Origin: Acidobacteriota bacterium
GTDB lineage: Bacteria > Acidobacteriota > Blastocatellia > Pyrinomonadales > Pyrinomonadaceae
Assembly (NCBI GenBank): GCA_016715115.1
Contig: JADKBM010000011.1
Span: 186,001 to 250,000, forward strand
Direction of reading: 5' to 3'
Length of the DNA stretch: 64,000 bases
Below, one piece after another: positions 45,244 to 53,554 of the stretch; positions within the stretch are counted from its first letter, which is position 1, and each line of letters starts with the position of its first letter. Below the pieces are notes generated by a model. The model saw nothing but the letters and a program-made list of their open reading frames with translations. It did no database searches and was not told the origin of the DNA. The position numbers and the translations under genes are program-made.

Positions 45244-45540
45244 TCAGATGTCGATCCTCGCGTGATGTCCTAAACCTGTGCCGCTAACTTCTTCTCCGGC
45301 TTCGACCTTTGACACCTTTCGCTTCATCTTCGAAACATTCGAGAAACTTCTTTTTCTGTGCTCGCTCGCGCGGGGCAGCGTTCCGGCCTGCTTCGCGAGC
45401 AACCTTTCGATCTTTCTCAGCCTGAAAAATCGTGAAATCCAGCGTAAAGTCCTCGCCACCAGTATCGACGGCCGAAGGTTCAGTACATCACCGCAAACAG
45501 ATTCCGGGTTAGTTCCTTTAGCGACCTGAACCGGAGTCAA
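45244..45540 (-). pseudogene. Decayed gene read in two frames
   Basis: The open frame of 98 codons from 45540 has only partial protein character. A neighbouring frame in the middle reads DTGGEDFTLDFTIFQAEKDR and continues with REAGRNAAPRERAQKKKF, clearly better, between a stop upstream and a stop downstream. The ends (TNPESVCGDVLN and EAGEEVSGTGLGHHA) are better in the first frame. At least two frameshifts are needed to join them. The name cannot be guessed; it may be an old RHS tip. Confidence 0.4.
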
Positions 45541-46096
45541 TCAGGTCATCAACTTCAGCGGCCGCTTCCGGTAATCCAGCTGATCTCAGAAGCCCTGCAC
45601 AGTCGCGCAACTGCTCGTTCACCGTTTTGATATCATTACCCGGTCGGCCAATGTATAGTTTGAGTTCTTTGGACGCTGCCACGGCTTTTTCAGGATGCCG
45701 CATCGCGTAGGCGTACAGGAACAACAGATGACCGTATGCATTGTCCATCCAAGAGCATCTGCTATTGTTACGACAGATCTCAATCGCTTCCAGATACTCC
45801 TTTTCAGCGAGATCGAAGCGTTTCGTCACCAAATAGATCTCTCCGAGACTAAGATGCTCTGGGATCATGCCATCTTCATAACCGGTTTCGGTCGCGATCG
45901 CCAGAGCGTTTCTTGTTTCTTGCTCGGCTGTCGCGTAATCTCCGGCAAGAATGGCCCGGTCAGCATTTTCGCGATGCTGGCGGATTCGTTCGATATCGAA
46001 CGAGTCAGGCCCTGCGGCGCAAGCTCCAACAGCAAGCGTAAGCAATGTAAGAATCAAGATTCTCAATAACCAAATTGGGTGGCTTCGGTCTCGCAT
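45518..46096 (-). CDS. TPR lipoprotein behind RHS cassette C
   Basis: The product is 192 residues. The signal ends in a lipobox LAVGAC with Cys at about 25, so it is probably a lipoprotein. The rest is two to three TPR-like helical pairs (ILAGDYATAEQETRNALAIA; FDLAEKEYLEAIEIC). The start overlaps the 3' end of the RHS cassette by 34 bases. A periplasmic lipoprotein tied directly to a toxin-like tip fits an immunity or carrier protein, by position only. Confidence 0.68.
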   Translation of the reverse strand: MRDRSHPIWLLRILILTLLTLAVGACAAGPDSFDIERIRQHRENADRAILAGDYATAEQETRNALAIATETGYEDGMIPEHLSLGEIYLVTKRFDLAEKEYLEAIEICRNNSRCSWMDNAYGHLLFLYAYAMRHPEKAVAASKELKLYIGRPGNDIKTVNEQLRDCAGLLRSAGLPEAAAEVDDLIDSGSGR

Positions 46097-46890
46097 ATCT
46101 TTTTATCCTCGTCAGTGACTGTTTCGGCTTCGGCTCTACTCTGCAAATAGTCCGAACGGCCGGTTGTTCCTTCCCTTAATGCCCGTAGCAACAGCATATT
46201 CCCCGATCCGATTGGTCCAAGCGCCAGTGGGTTGGTCATCCCCAGAAACGCGCTGACCGCCGCGGCGTTTTTGTTCCTCTGGTACTTTTCAGGCGTAAAG
46301 TCCCGAATATGGCCTGTAATATTGTATGTATTCATACTCCACATTAGATCGATTTCCATATTGTTCTGTCGATTTGTGTCAAGATTTTTGACTCTCGCAT
46401 CGACACGCTTTTTGAGGCACTCGTCGACGAAATTCTCCCGCGGGGTCTTTACCAGTGGCCGCCGGTTAAGCGTTATTGGATTTGGAAGGGAATTCTGGAG
46501 CGAATTCCCGTAATCAATATAGCTGTCGCCAGCGTTGATTGTAACTGTGCCAACCACTTTCTCCCACTTACAAACGAGCCAATAGCCCCCAGGCTCATAG
46601 TGCTCTCCATCATTCGGTCCTCCGTTGTAAACATAGTGCCACCAACTACATACGTAGGCCATCTTTAACCCAGTAGGATCAACGAAGTCCGTTGGATGGC
46701 TTTCTACATAAGAATACCGGTTCCAGCTTTGCGGGTTGCCGACCGATGACGAGCCGTTGTAGGGATCCGGCGATGTCCATCTTCCGGCACTTGGCGCCGC
46801 CCTCGTCTTGCGGGACGGTCCCGCCGTATTCGGCGACGAGTTTCCCGAAAGCGTCACGAATTGCCAAACATCATTGGCCTTCTCGGCCAC
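46063..46890 (-). CDS. Orphan RHS C-terminal cassette C
   Basis: The open frame of 275 codons begins (GTG 46890) inside the RHS core; recognisable RHS sequence extends to about 46930. It starts with VAEKANDVWQFV, then a short stretch in the wrong frame, then GRWTSPDPYNGSSSVGNPQS and FVDPTGL, followed by a unique tip of about 195 residues. The wrong-frame stretch arose because part of the core between VWQFV and GRWTS was lost by deletions that together restore the frame. The tip has Trp/Tyr/Gly-rich strands and then a charged helical part. No catalytic motif is recognised. There is no RHS N-terminus or signal, so it is silent unless recombined. Confidence 0.7.
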   Translation of the reverse strand: MAEKANDVWQFVTLSGNSSPNTAGPSRKTRAAPSAGRWTSPDPYNGSSSVGNPQSWNRYSYVESHPTDFVDPTGLKMAYVCSWWHYVYNGGPNDGEHYEPGGYWLVCKWEKVVGTVTINAGDSYIDYGNSLQNSLPNPITLNRRPLVKTPRENFVDECLKKRVDARVKNLDTNRQNNMEIDLMWSMNTYNITGHIRDFTPEKYQRNKNAAAVSAFLGMTNPLALGPIGSGNMLLLRALREGTTGRSDYLQSRAEAETVTDEDKKICETEATQFGY

Positions 46891-46935
46891 CCTGTTCCCG
46901 AGCGCGTCGTAAACCGAAACCGTAGTCGGCGAATT

Positions 46936-47462
46936 TCATCGCTTCCAAAACTCGATCCCGCTAACCACGTCTGCTTGGTAAATCTCCATTTCCGGATGAT
47001 CCCGGACCAGTTCCAGGAACTTCACTATCACCTGCCGCTGCTCTTCGGTGAACAGTTTCTTCCTTTCCGTCGCCCGTCCTTTATCTGCGGATCATCCAAT
47101 TCCAGGGACAAGGCGTAAATCGAAAACTCAACCGCTCCTTCAAACGGCTCAAAATGATTCAGCGAGTACACCAGGTATGCCGGTAGATAGTAATGAAATC
47201 CGACCGGAGTAAACAGGGACATACTCGCGAAGTAAGCATCAATCAGGTCCGGATCCGCCGACCACCAGGCAACGCCGGCAAAATCATTGCGGATTGCGAT
47301 GCATTCGTCACTTGGATGGTTCGTCGGTTCTATCGGCTCCGATTTTGGAAAAACCCGATCAATCCGCTCAAGCAAAGCGGATATTTTGTTCGCCAACGAA
47401 TCTCGATTCTCTACATCAGGCATCTGGAAATCCTCCACCTCCACCACCGGGGACCGCCTCAA
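46936..47462 (-). pseudogene. DUF6714-like immunity-type protein, frameshifted
   Basis: A frame from 47462, or more likely the internal ATG at MPDVENRDSLANK, has GVAWWSADPDLIDAYFASMS and LFTPVGFHYYLPAYLVYSL, which fits DUF6714 as I remember it. Near 47060 the frame is lost at an A-run. Another frame continues with KKLFTEEQRQVIVKFLELVR and ends at 46936 with GIEFWKR, the normal family end. A single extra A would restore one protein of about 160 residues. DUF6714 proteins often sit beside toxin tips. Confidence 0.6.
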
Positions 47463-47520
47463 GTGCTTTCTTTATTACTCAGGACTGCACAAAATGCAGA
47501 TTATCGGCGTAGGCCGCACA

Positions 47521-48087
47521 TCACCTCAGTAACCCGTCGGCAAATGCATTCCATTCGGCAAAGTTCCGGAACTTCCCAAATTCCTCCGCTTCAGAAGTTA
47601 ATTGGCGGGACTTCCGAAGCAAGATCCGCTCGCTCGCTGCCGTATACTTCGGGCATTCTTCTTCGATTGGTGAAAAGGTGCCTTCGAGCTTCGAATTCGA
47701 GAGCTTTCCTTCGAATCTGACTTCCGGACACAACCCCCTTCTAATGACGGTCGTAAAGCGCAAACTCTCCGTCTTCGGATTGAATTCTGCGTTCTCCAGA
47801 CGAGCAACCGGGCCGTCGCCGATCGCCCGTGGCGTACCATCTCCGAACATAAGTCCGAAGTATTTGTCGCCCTGCCTCCAGATCTCAATGGTGTACCCCC
47901 ACTGATGTTCTCGATTTTGTTGAACATTTGTGTAGACGCCGACAATTGTTAATGGCGGCTCGGACACCCGCTCCGTTGGCGTCGGCGTCGGTGAAATGGC
48001 GGGGGCAAAGTTCTCTGTCGACACTAAGGTCGTGTTCGAACAGCTGACAAGCCAAACTAGTAATCCAAAACAAATCGCAACTCGCAT
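47521..48087 (-). CDS. Lipoprotein behind the M15-like cassette
   Basis: ATG 48087 has GGAGGC upstream and starts a signal with a lipobox LVSCSNT (Cys about 16). A longer frame to 48186 lacks such a start. The mature part (188 residues in all) is beta-rich with GVYTNVQQN, WGYTIEIWRQGDKYFGLMFG and a later K-L-E-G-T-F-S turn, like small beta-barrel lipoproteins. It starts 26 bases after the stop of the M15-like RHS tip. A periplasmic immunity lipoprotein against a peptidoglycan peptidase would make sense, but is inferred. Confidence 0.68.
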   Translation of the reverse strand: MRVAICFGLLVWLVSCSNTTLVSTENFAPAISPTPTPTERVSEPPLTIVGVYTNVQQNREHQWGYTIEIWRQGDKYFGLMFGDGTPRAIGDGPVARLENAEFNPKTESLRFTTVIRRGLCPEVRFEGKLSNSKLEGTFSPIEEECPKYTAASERILLRKSRQLTSEAEEFGKFRNFAEWNAFADGLLR

Positions 48088-48113
48088 TCTTAGCCTCCAT
48101 TGGACCGGTACCA

Positions 48114-48989
48114 CTATTTCAAGAAAAAGTGAGTTTCCTCGCCCCTGATCCCAATCAATCTTCCCAATCCGCAGTCTTTTGCCCACGCTGAGATCTGACC
48201 CTGCGACGCTCCTTGAATGCTCATGTCAAACCCGGTTCCGCTCGAATGATGGCTGTTCGTTTGGGCGACTATTCCACCAAGGCTATGATTTCTCTTTTGT
48301 GCGTCGAGAGTCTGGCGCAGGGAATCGCACTCTTTCCCGTAACGCTTCCGGTTTATGAGTTGTTTTCGTTTCGAATAGATCTCATACAGGTGATCCTGAT
48401 AAGGCTGCGGTCGGTACGCCGACTCAACCTTGAATGCTCTTGCAGTATTGGTCCCTTGCGTACGCGGGTCGCCGGGAGGCGTGAATCTCAGTTCAGGAAC
48501 GACCTTTTCTTGCAAACATCTCATTGCGTTTCTTGTTTCCGTCGTTAGTCCGGAAATGTTGACTCTCTTACTTATGTCTGTATCCATCGCATTCGCTTCA
48601 GGATCTTTTATAGTGCTCAATGGCGCAACACCGCATTTCTTGGGTTGGTTCTCTCCACCACCGCCCCCTCCTTCACCGATATGGCCGCCATTGCGAACTG
48701 GAGAAACTCCAAAGAAAATCCACCACCACGATGAGATCGTATATCCCCAGGTATGGGTCTCAACTCTAATTGGTGGCCCGGGTTCATCTGGGATATCTTC
48801 TAATCCACTCGGGTCGACGTAATTCGTCGGCTGGCTTTCGACATACGATTATCGGTTCCAGCTTTGCGGGTTGCCGACCGAGGCCGAGCCGTTGTATGGG
48901 TCGGGCGATGTCCAGCGTCCGGCGCGGTTTTCGTTTTTGCGGAACCAGGTGTGGTTGAGATCGGTCGCCGGGTCGTTCTCGATCCAGAT
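48114..48989 (-). pseudogene. Orphan RHS cassette D with an M15-like peptidase tip, stop in the core
   Basis: RHS core from about 48989 (ENDPATDLNHTWFRKNEN) runs through GNPQSWNR and then hits TAA where the sister copies have TAC (NRY). Beyond it, SYVESQPTNYVDPSGL and a unique tip continue in frame to 48114. The tip has FKVESAYRPQPYQDHLYEI, TNSHHSSGTGFDMS and EETHFFLK: the S-x-R, S-H-x-x-G-x-x-x-D and H-F spacing of Peptidase M15 (VanY/DacB-like D-Ala peptidases), with His, Asp, His as zinc ligands. A Gly-rich spacer lies before it. The RHS N-terminus is absent. Confidence 0.7.
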
Positions 48990-49043
48990 CTTTGCAGTCG
49001 CTGATTCATATGCGCGCACTCAAAATCCAGCATCCAAAACGAT

Positions 49044-49364
49044 TTAGTCAGCCGGCGGATCTCGTCGCAGTATGATTCCCAGCCCCATCACCAAGAGGGA
49101 GATGCCCTGCACCACCAAAAGCAACCTGAGCAACAACATCAAAAGACTTCGGAGGCCGATCGTGAATTCGTCAAATGTCAGAATAGTGAACGCGATTATG
49201 GAAAACGACGCGACAAAAATTCTCAACGGCTTGCCCTTCAACCATTCTGGTAGTTTGTCCTCCGATATTAGGTACCGATCGTTCACGTGTCCAATCGCTT
49301 CGAGAATAGGGCCTAATTTCATAACGTTGTTAGAGAGTATTGAATTCCAAATATGTCGAATCAC
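49044..49364 (-). CDS. Small membrane protein in the cassette field
   Basis: The product is 106 residues with two membrane segments in the C-terminal half (about 48-66 and 73-97), preceded by a short soluble N-terminus. It lies between RHS scrap E and cassette D, on the same strand. It may be the partner of the lost tip that scrap E once had. No family recognised. Confidence 0.55.
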   Translation of the reverse strand: MIRHIWNSILSNNVMKLGPILEAIGHVNDRYLISEDKLPEWLKGKPLRIFVASFSIIAFTILTFDEFTIGLRSLLMLLLRLLLVVQGISLLVMGLGIILRRDPPAD

Positions 49365-49374
49365 AGAGCTCGAC

Positions 49375-49560
49375 TCAAGGTCCGCCTCCTTTAGTCAACG
49401 TACTTCCCAAGTCTTCGTCGGCGACTTTCAGGGCGCGGACCGATCCCTTCCAGTCCTGCAGATTGAACTTGACCCCGCCCGCGTCCTGCTGATCGAGCCC
49501 GTCGATCAACATCCCAACATTTTCGCGACCCGTATCCGCAATGCGATCTTGTCGAACGAG
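49375..49560 (-). pseudogene. RHS core scrap E
   Basis: A minus-strand frame contains DAGGVKFNLQDWKGSVRA, whose DNA closely matches the GGVKFYLQDWQGSVRA segment of cassettes F and I, and then ends quickly with EDLGSTLTKGGGP and a stop at 49375. Upstream sequence is partly unlike RHS. It is a short recombination remnant, not a functional gene. Confidence 0.5.
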
Positions 49561-49581
49561 TCTCTTGCTTTTGATCTGATG

Positions 49582-49818
49582 TCACCTCGCTTTCGACGCG
49601 CCCCAAAAAAGCAGGGATAAAAACAAAAGGACTGAGCCTCGTCCAAAATACGACCAAGGATCTGTCGTTTGCATCAAAATCAGCGCAGCGAACTGCACTA
49701 TTGAGCCAACAAGTGCCCCAACTGAGCACATCCGAAGCAATTTCTCTCCAAAACTAGCTCCGCTCGTTGTTGATTGCGGTTTGATTTTACTGTCACCGGT
49801 TTCCATTTCTCTCTCCAT
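49582..49818 (-). CDS. Small two-helix membrane protein
   Basis: The product is 78 residues from ATG 49818, with a polar N-terminus and two membrane segments (about 29-50 and 57-74). GAGAGA lies upstream. It stands in the run of small genes behind cassette F, as expected for immunity-like membrane proteins, but its partner is unclear. Confidence 0.5.
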   Translation of the reverse strand: MEREMETGDSKIKPQSTTSGASFGEKLLRMCSVGALVGSIVQFAALILMQTTDPWSYFGRGSVLLFLSLLFWGASKAR

Positions 49819-50018
49819 CGTCCGTAAGCGGGGCCCTCACACCGTTTCGTGGCACGCTGTCCAAAGCGAATCGCGGCAGAGAGGTTGGCCGAATCCAGCT
49901 TCCTTCACGCCGTTACGTTCGGTTATTTGATTTCCTTCCCAAAACCGATGCCTCTGAGTTCCTTCTCTAGATTAACCAAGACGTCGAAGCGCGTGGAGAT
50001 CAGGGTAATCACATATTC

Positions 50019-50309
50019 TCACTTTCTCAACAGGACAAAATGATCCGGAAATTTCGATCGGTATGCAAGGACTTTGTCCCAAGCCCGTTCGGTTTTCAAC
50101 TGAACACGGGTGAATTCAGGTCTTGTCCCCAAATACAGCAGATCGTCCGCATCCTTCTTGATTCTCGTTCGGCTTACTTTAGAACTGGAATATCGCTCTA
50201 TGGAAACATATAGATCGATATTGTCGACAAGCTTGAACTCAAATCTACAATCGGACGAGAATCTATCATTGCGATCCGTCTTTTCAATGTTAAACGCTTG
50301 ACGGGTCAA
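50019..50309 (-). CDS. Small soluble protein of unknown function
   Basis: The product is 96 residues, basic, with alternating strands (FEFKLVDNIDLYVSIERYSS) and no signal. The gene order places it third behind cassette F. Some features (short, same strand, AT-rich) resemble immunity proteins. No family recognised. The 50310-50390 and 49819-50018 gaps show nothing clear. Confidence 0.45.
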   Translation of the reverse strand: MTRQAFNIEKTDRNDRFSSDCRFEFKLVDNIDLYVSIERYSSSKVSRTRIKKDADDLLYLGTRPEFTRVQLKTERAWDKVLAYRSKFPDHFVLLRK

Positions 50310-50390
50310 ATTTTCAATGTCATCGCACAGACTTTCCTGAATTGTTAGTATTCAACGATCGCGGAGTGCCAAAATCATAAATCGGTTGGG

Positions 50391-51053
50391 CTATTTGCAC
50401 GCGAACCACTCCTCGTTGAATTCGCGACTTAGTATCTCAATAATTTGCTTAACGTTTCGCCCCTCGGCTACGTCGGAGTAGCACGGTGCATTGTAGCTGT
50501 ACGTTCGTTGTTGGTCGCCGTTGAGAATGTCAACAATAACCAATTCTGAATCTTCGAATGGCTCTACAACACCGACTTCAGAATCGTCCGGAAGGATGAG
50601 TATTTGCCGCTCGATCAATTTACTCCATAGCGCGTCAAAACCTGAAGCCGGCGAGGGTAAAACCACCACGGAAGGTCTTGAATTCTTGGGCGAAATCGGA
50701 ATGGTTATCAGCGATGCCTTCCATCCAACCGGGCTCTTGACGATAACGATTCCTTTTGTCCCACGCATTCCCCAGCCCTTCCAAATTCGGACCTCGAGCT
50801 CGCCTTCCGGGAGTGAATGGGAGCGCAAGGGTTTGATGCCAGATCGTCCCAACGTCTCGTCCAAATCTCGCATTAACTCCTTATGTCCTTCGACCTTTTC
50901 AGACATCTGAACGGTTTTCGGGCCAGGTCTTTCTTTCGTTTCGATATTCGCCGTCTCGGTTGGTGCGCACGCAATGCAAGAAAGGACAAATAACGAGGCA
51001 CCAGCGTTGGACAAAATGTATAACAAGCGAACCGCTTGGTCTTTCAAAAGCAT
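50391..51053 (-). CDS. Lipoprotein-like protein behind the JAB-type cassette
   Basis: The product is 220 residues. The signal region ends VLSCIACAPTE, offering a lipobox Cys at about 26-29. The mature part mixes charged helices and beta strands and ends with paired Cys. It starts 31 bases after the stop of cassette F, so it is the natural candidate for its immunity or chaperone protein. This rests on position. No family recognised. Confidence 0.65.
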   Translation of the reverse strand: MLLKDQAVRLLYILSNAGASLFVLSCIACAPTETANIETKERPGPKTVQMSEKVEGHKELMRDLDETLGRSGIKPLRSHSLPEGELEVRIWKGWGMRGTKGIVIVKSPVGWKASLITIPISPKNSRPSVVVLPSPASGFDALWSKLIERQILILPDDSEVGVVEPFEDSELVIVDILNGDQQRTYSYNAPCYSDVAEGRNVKQIIEILSREFNEEWFACK

Positions 51054-51084
51054 ATGACTCCTTCACAAATAACGAATCGATCAA

Positions 51085-52149
51085 TCAGCCGAATCGCTCC
51101 TTCTCAGGATTGCTCCAACAACCAGCACTGATTTTGCTGTAATTCCCCTTCACCGGTCCGTTTTTGTTGTAGATCAACACGTCCGTATCTTTCGGGCCAA
51201 ATTTGAGAATTCCAAATGGCGGACCGTCGCTGTTGTTCATTACTCCATAATCACCTGAGAGTGCGCTGCCCGGAACCCCACTTGGTGAGCCGGTCCCGCT
51301 GGGATGTGTATGAATTGTCGCTATTATCCCAAATGTCGAATACTGTTTACGACGGTCCCTCAAATAGCCTAGCGTATTTGGCATACCGTCTGCCGTACCC
51401 TCGCGCTGATCGGTCAGCTCAAGTTGCCCGTTGGTCTGAACAGTAAGAATCCCGCCGTTTTCTTTGCCGCTGTTCTTCGTCTTCTCCCAAATCTCCTTGA
51501 GCGTATTTCTTAAGAAATTGAGCACATCTTGGAGCGTCCAGCAATGAAAATCGTCAACGCCATTCGGGCTTTCTCCACCACCTTCAACAATTGATGGTCC
51601 TGTATTCGGGCCACGCGGCGTTATGGTATATGAAACGCTGGCACACAAATAGTAATCAACAACCCAGTTTTGTTGTCCATCGCTCCAGCGGTAGACCGGC
51701 ACACACCCGCGTGGAACCTGTTCAACTAACCCACTCGGATCAACAAAGTTCGTCGGCTGATTCTCGACATATGAATACCGGTTCCAGCTTTGCGGATTGC
51801 CGACCGAGGCCGAGCCGTTGTACGGGTCGGGCGATGTCCATCTTCCGGCGCGGTTTTCGTTTTTGCGGAACCAGGTGTGATTGAGCCCCGTCGAGTCCTT
51901 TTCGGTCAGGCCGTAGCCTTGCCGGTTCGCTTGCGGCGCGCCGAAGCCCTGGGCCGTCGTTCTCAGGCCGACACCGGATGCGATGTCCTCGCCGAACGCT
52001 TGATGGTCCGTTCTCGATTTGACGAAACCGCCGGCATTGACTCCCGCGCGGACCGAGCCTTGCCAGTCCTGCAGATAGAACTTGACGCCGCCTTCGTCCT
52101 GCTGGGGAGTTCCGCCGTATTCGGCGACAAGTTTCCCAATTTCATATTC
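51085..52149 (-). CDS. Orphan RHS cassette F with a JAB/DUF4329-like metalloprotease tip
   Basis: An uninterrupted frame of 355 codons starts without a normal start codon in KLVAEYGG at the RHS core and runs through YLQDWQGSVRA, HQAFGED, GRWTSPDPYNGSASVGNPQS and NFVDPSGL. The unique tip of ~215 residues includes KENGGILTVQ, FGIIATIHTHPSGTG and, 11 residues on, ALSGDYGV. This is the E ... H-x-H-P ... S-x-x-D-like pattern of JAB/MPN and DUF4329 metalloprotease domains, with the first Glu tentative. The upstream joint at about 52149 fuses it to unrelated DNA, so it has no promoter or signal of its own. Confidence 0.72.
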   Translation of the reverse strand, partial: EYEIGKLVAEYGGTPQQDEGGVKFYLQDWQGSVRAGVNAGGFVKSRTDHQAFGEDIASGVGLRTTAQGFGAPQANRQGYGLTEKDSTGLNHTWFRKNENRAGRWTSPDPYNGSASVGNPQSWNRYSYVENQPTNFVDPSGLVEQVPRGCVPVYRWSDGQQNWVVDYYLCASVSYTITPRGPNTGPSIVEGGGESPNGVDDFHCWTLQDVLNFLRNTLKEIWEKTKNSGKENGGILTVQTNGQLELTDQREGTADGMPNTLGYLRDRRKQYSTFGIIATIHTHPSGTGSPSGVPGSALSGDYGVMNNSDGPPFGILKFGPKDTDVLIYNKNGPVKGNYSKISAGCWSNPEKERFG

Positions 52150-52179
52150 AGAGTGACCAACGTCGCAGTTTGGATTGCG

Positions 52180-52410
52180 TCAAGTTCGCTTGATCCATCG
52201 AAGAAAAGAGCTACAAAGGAACCCAAGAGCCAAAGTAAGTGCAACGACGCCTGAAAGGTTGTCGATCAACCGATTGACCCAGTGCTCATCCGTTCCCCAA
52301 AAGTCGAACATGACCAACCAAATTAACACCGCCAGGAAAATGATAGTTGCCGCCAATAAACCGTCGAGAACTAAATCAATCTTGAATTTCATAAAACCTC
52401 GGGTCAACAC
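52180..52410 (-). CDS. Two-helix membrane protein behind cassette G
   Basis: The product is 76 residues with two membrane segments (about 9-30 and 47-66) and a basic C-terminus ending RWIKRT. It is the first gene behind cassette G (98 bases). Small two-helix proteins are the usual immunity partners of membrane-active toxins, and the G tip is hydrophobic. This match is suggestive only. Confidence 0.6.
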   Translation of the reverse strand: MLTRGFMKFKIDLVLDGLLAATIIFLAVLIWLVMFDFWGTDEHWVNRLIDNLSGVVALTLALGFLCSSFLRWIKRT

Positions 52411-52507
52411 GCAGCCTGCCTCAGAATCTCATGCATTGCCTTTTCGAACGCGTTCAGTGGACGATCTGCAACATAGGCTTTTGATTGCCTTACGGGCGGA
52501 ATGTACA

Positions 52508-53488
52508 TCACGCGTTGAGCGGAGAGGTGATTTTCCAGAACCGGTTAGGCGGATACAGGCTGTCGCACTTGCGAAGCGCTGCTCTTTTTTGGTCAAAGAA
52601 TCGTTCACGCTTTGCCGCGTTCGGATTAAGCGTCCTAGCAAGGCCAGTTGCGATTTTATAGGCTTTCCACGCCTGATCGCGCGACAATTGAATATCCGTT
52701 GCTTGGGTAGCAAGAGTGAATCCACCAGCAACGACCGCACCGACGGCCGCCCCCCAAACGTTTTTTGTAAAAAGGGCGCCAGCCATAAATCCACCGGCCG
52801 CGGCGAGCACGGCATAATACAATGTATTGCTCGCTTTGATGGTTGCTCCGTCCAAAGCGAGTTTGTGCGTGGCTTCGACCGCATTCATCTGAGCCGTAAA
52901 TCGATGGATTTCTTCCGACGAAGCGCTAGGTGGTTTGGAATAATCCGCTTCCACTTTCTTGTAACACTCATCACGGTCATCTTTGGGTCCTGCCGCGCCG
53001 CCGATTCCTCCGCCGATCCCTCCGCCAGTATCGATCGTTCCAACTCCCGGATTTCCGCCACCGAAGACGAAGCAGACTGTCTCGGTAGTAGTGTATACAT
53101 GTCCGGGTTGGTTGGGGTACCCCCCAGTGGTCACAATGTCGTAACAGACATAAAAACCGCCAATCGCATTCAACCCGCTCGGGTCGACGAAATTCGTCGG
53201 CTGATTCTCAACGTACGAATAACGGTTCCAGCTTTGCGGGTTGCTGACCGAGGCCGAGCCGTTGTACGGGTCGGGCGATGTCCAGCGTCCGGCGCGGTTT
53301 TCGTTTTTGCGGAACCACGTGTGGTTGAGATCGGTCGCTGGGTCGTTCTCGGTCAGGCCGTATCCCTGCCGTATTGCCGGGGCACCGAAGCCCTTGGGTT
53401 TCGGCGATAAATAGACCTCGTATCCTGTCTTGTCACCGAATGCTTGATGAACTGACGTATCCGCTGGCGGGACACAACGGTGTCGCGC
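52508..53488 (-). CDS. Orphan RHS cassette G with a hydrophobic, possibly pore-forming tip
   Basis: The frame is open from about 53488 (HQAFGDKTGYEVYLSP, then GFGAPAIRQGYGLTENDP) through the common core (GRWTSPDPYNGSASVSNPQS, NFVDPSGL) into a unique tip of ~220 residues. The tip has a Gly-rich linker, then an amphipathic helix and a long Ala/Gly-rich hydrophobic hairpin (LYYAVLAAAGGFMAGALF; AAVGAVVAGGFTLATQ), then a basic helical end. This resembles colicin-type or other membrane-inserting toxins in layout, without a family match. No start codon or RHS N-terminus. Confidence 0.65.
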   Translation of the reverse strand, partial: ARHRCVPPADTSVHQAFGDKTGYEVYLSPKPKGFGAPAIRQGYGLTENDPATDLNHTWFRKNENRAGRWTSPDPYNGSASVSNPQSWNRYSYVENQPTNFVDPSGLNAIGGFYVCYDIVTTGGYPNQPGHVYTTTETVCFVFGGGNPGVGTIDTGGGIGGGIGGAAGPKDDRDECYKKVEADYSKPPSASSEEIHRFTAQMNAVEATHKLALDGATIKASNTLYYAVLAAAGGFMAGALFTKNVWGAAVGAVVAGGFTLATQATDIQLSRDQAWKAYKIATGLARTLNPNAAKRERFFDQKRAALRKCDSLYPPNRFWKITSPLNA

Positions 53489-53554
53489 GAATCAAAACGC
53501 GGACTAACCGACTCAATTCTAACTGCCGACCAACCGCCCGTGCTTAACCCAATT

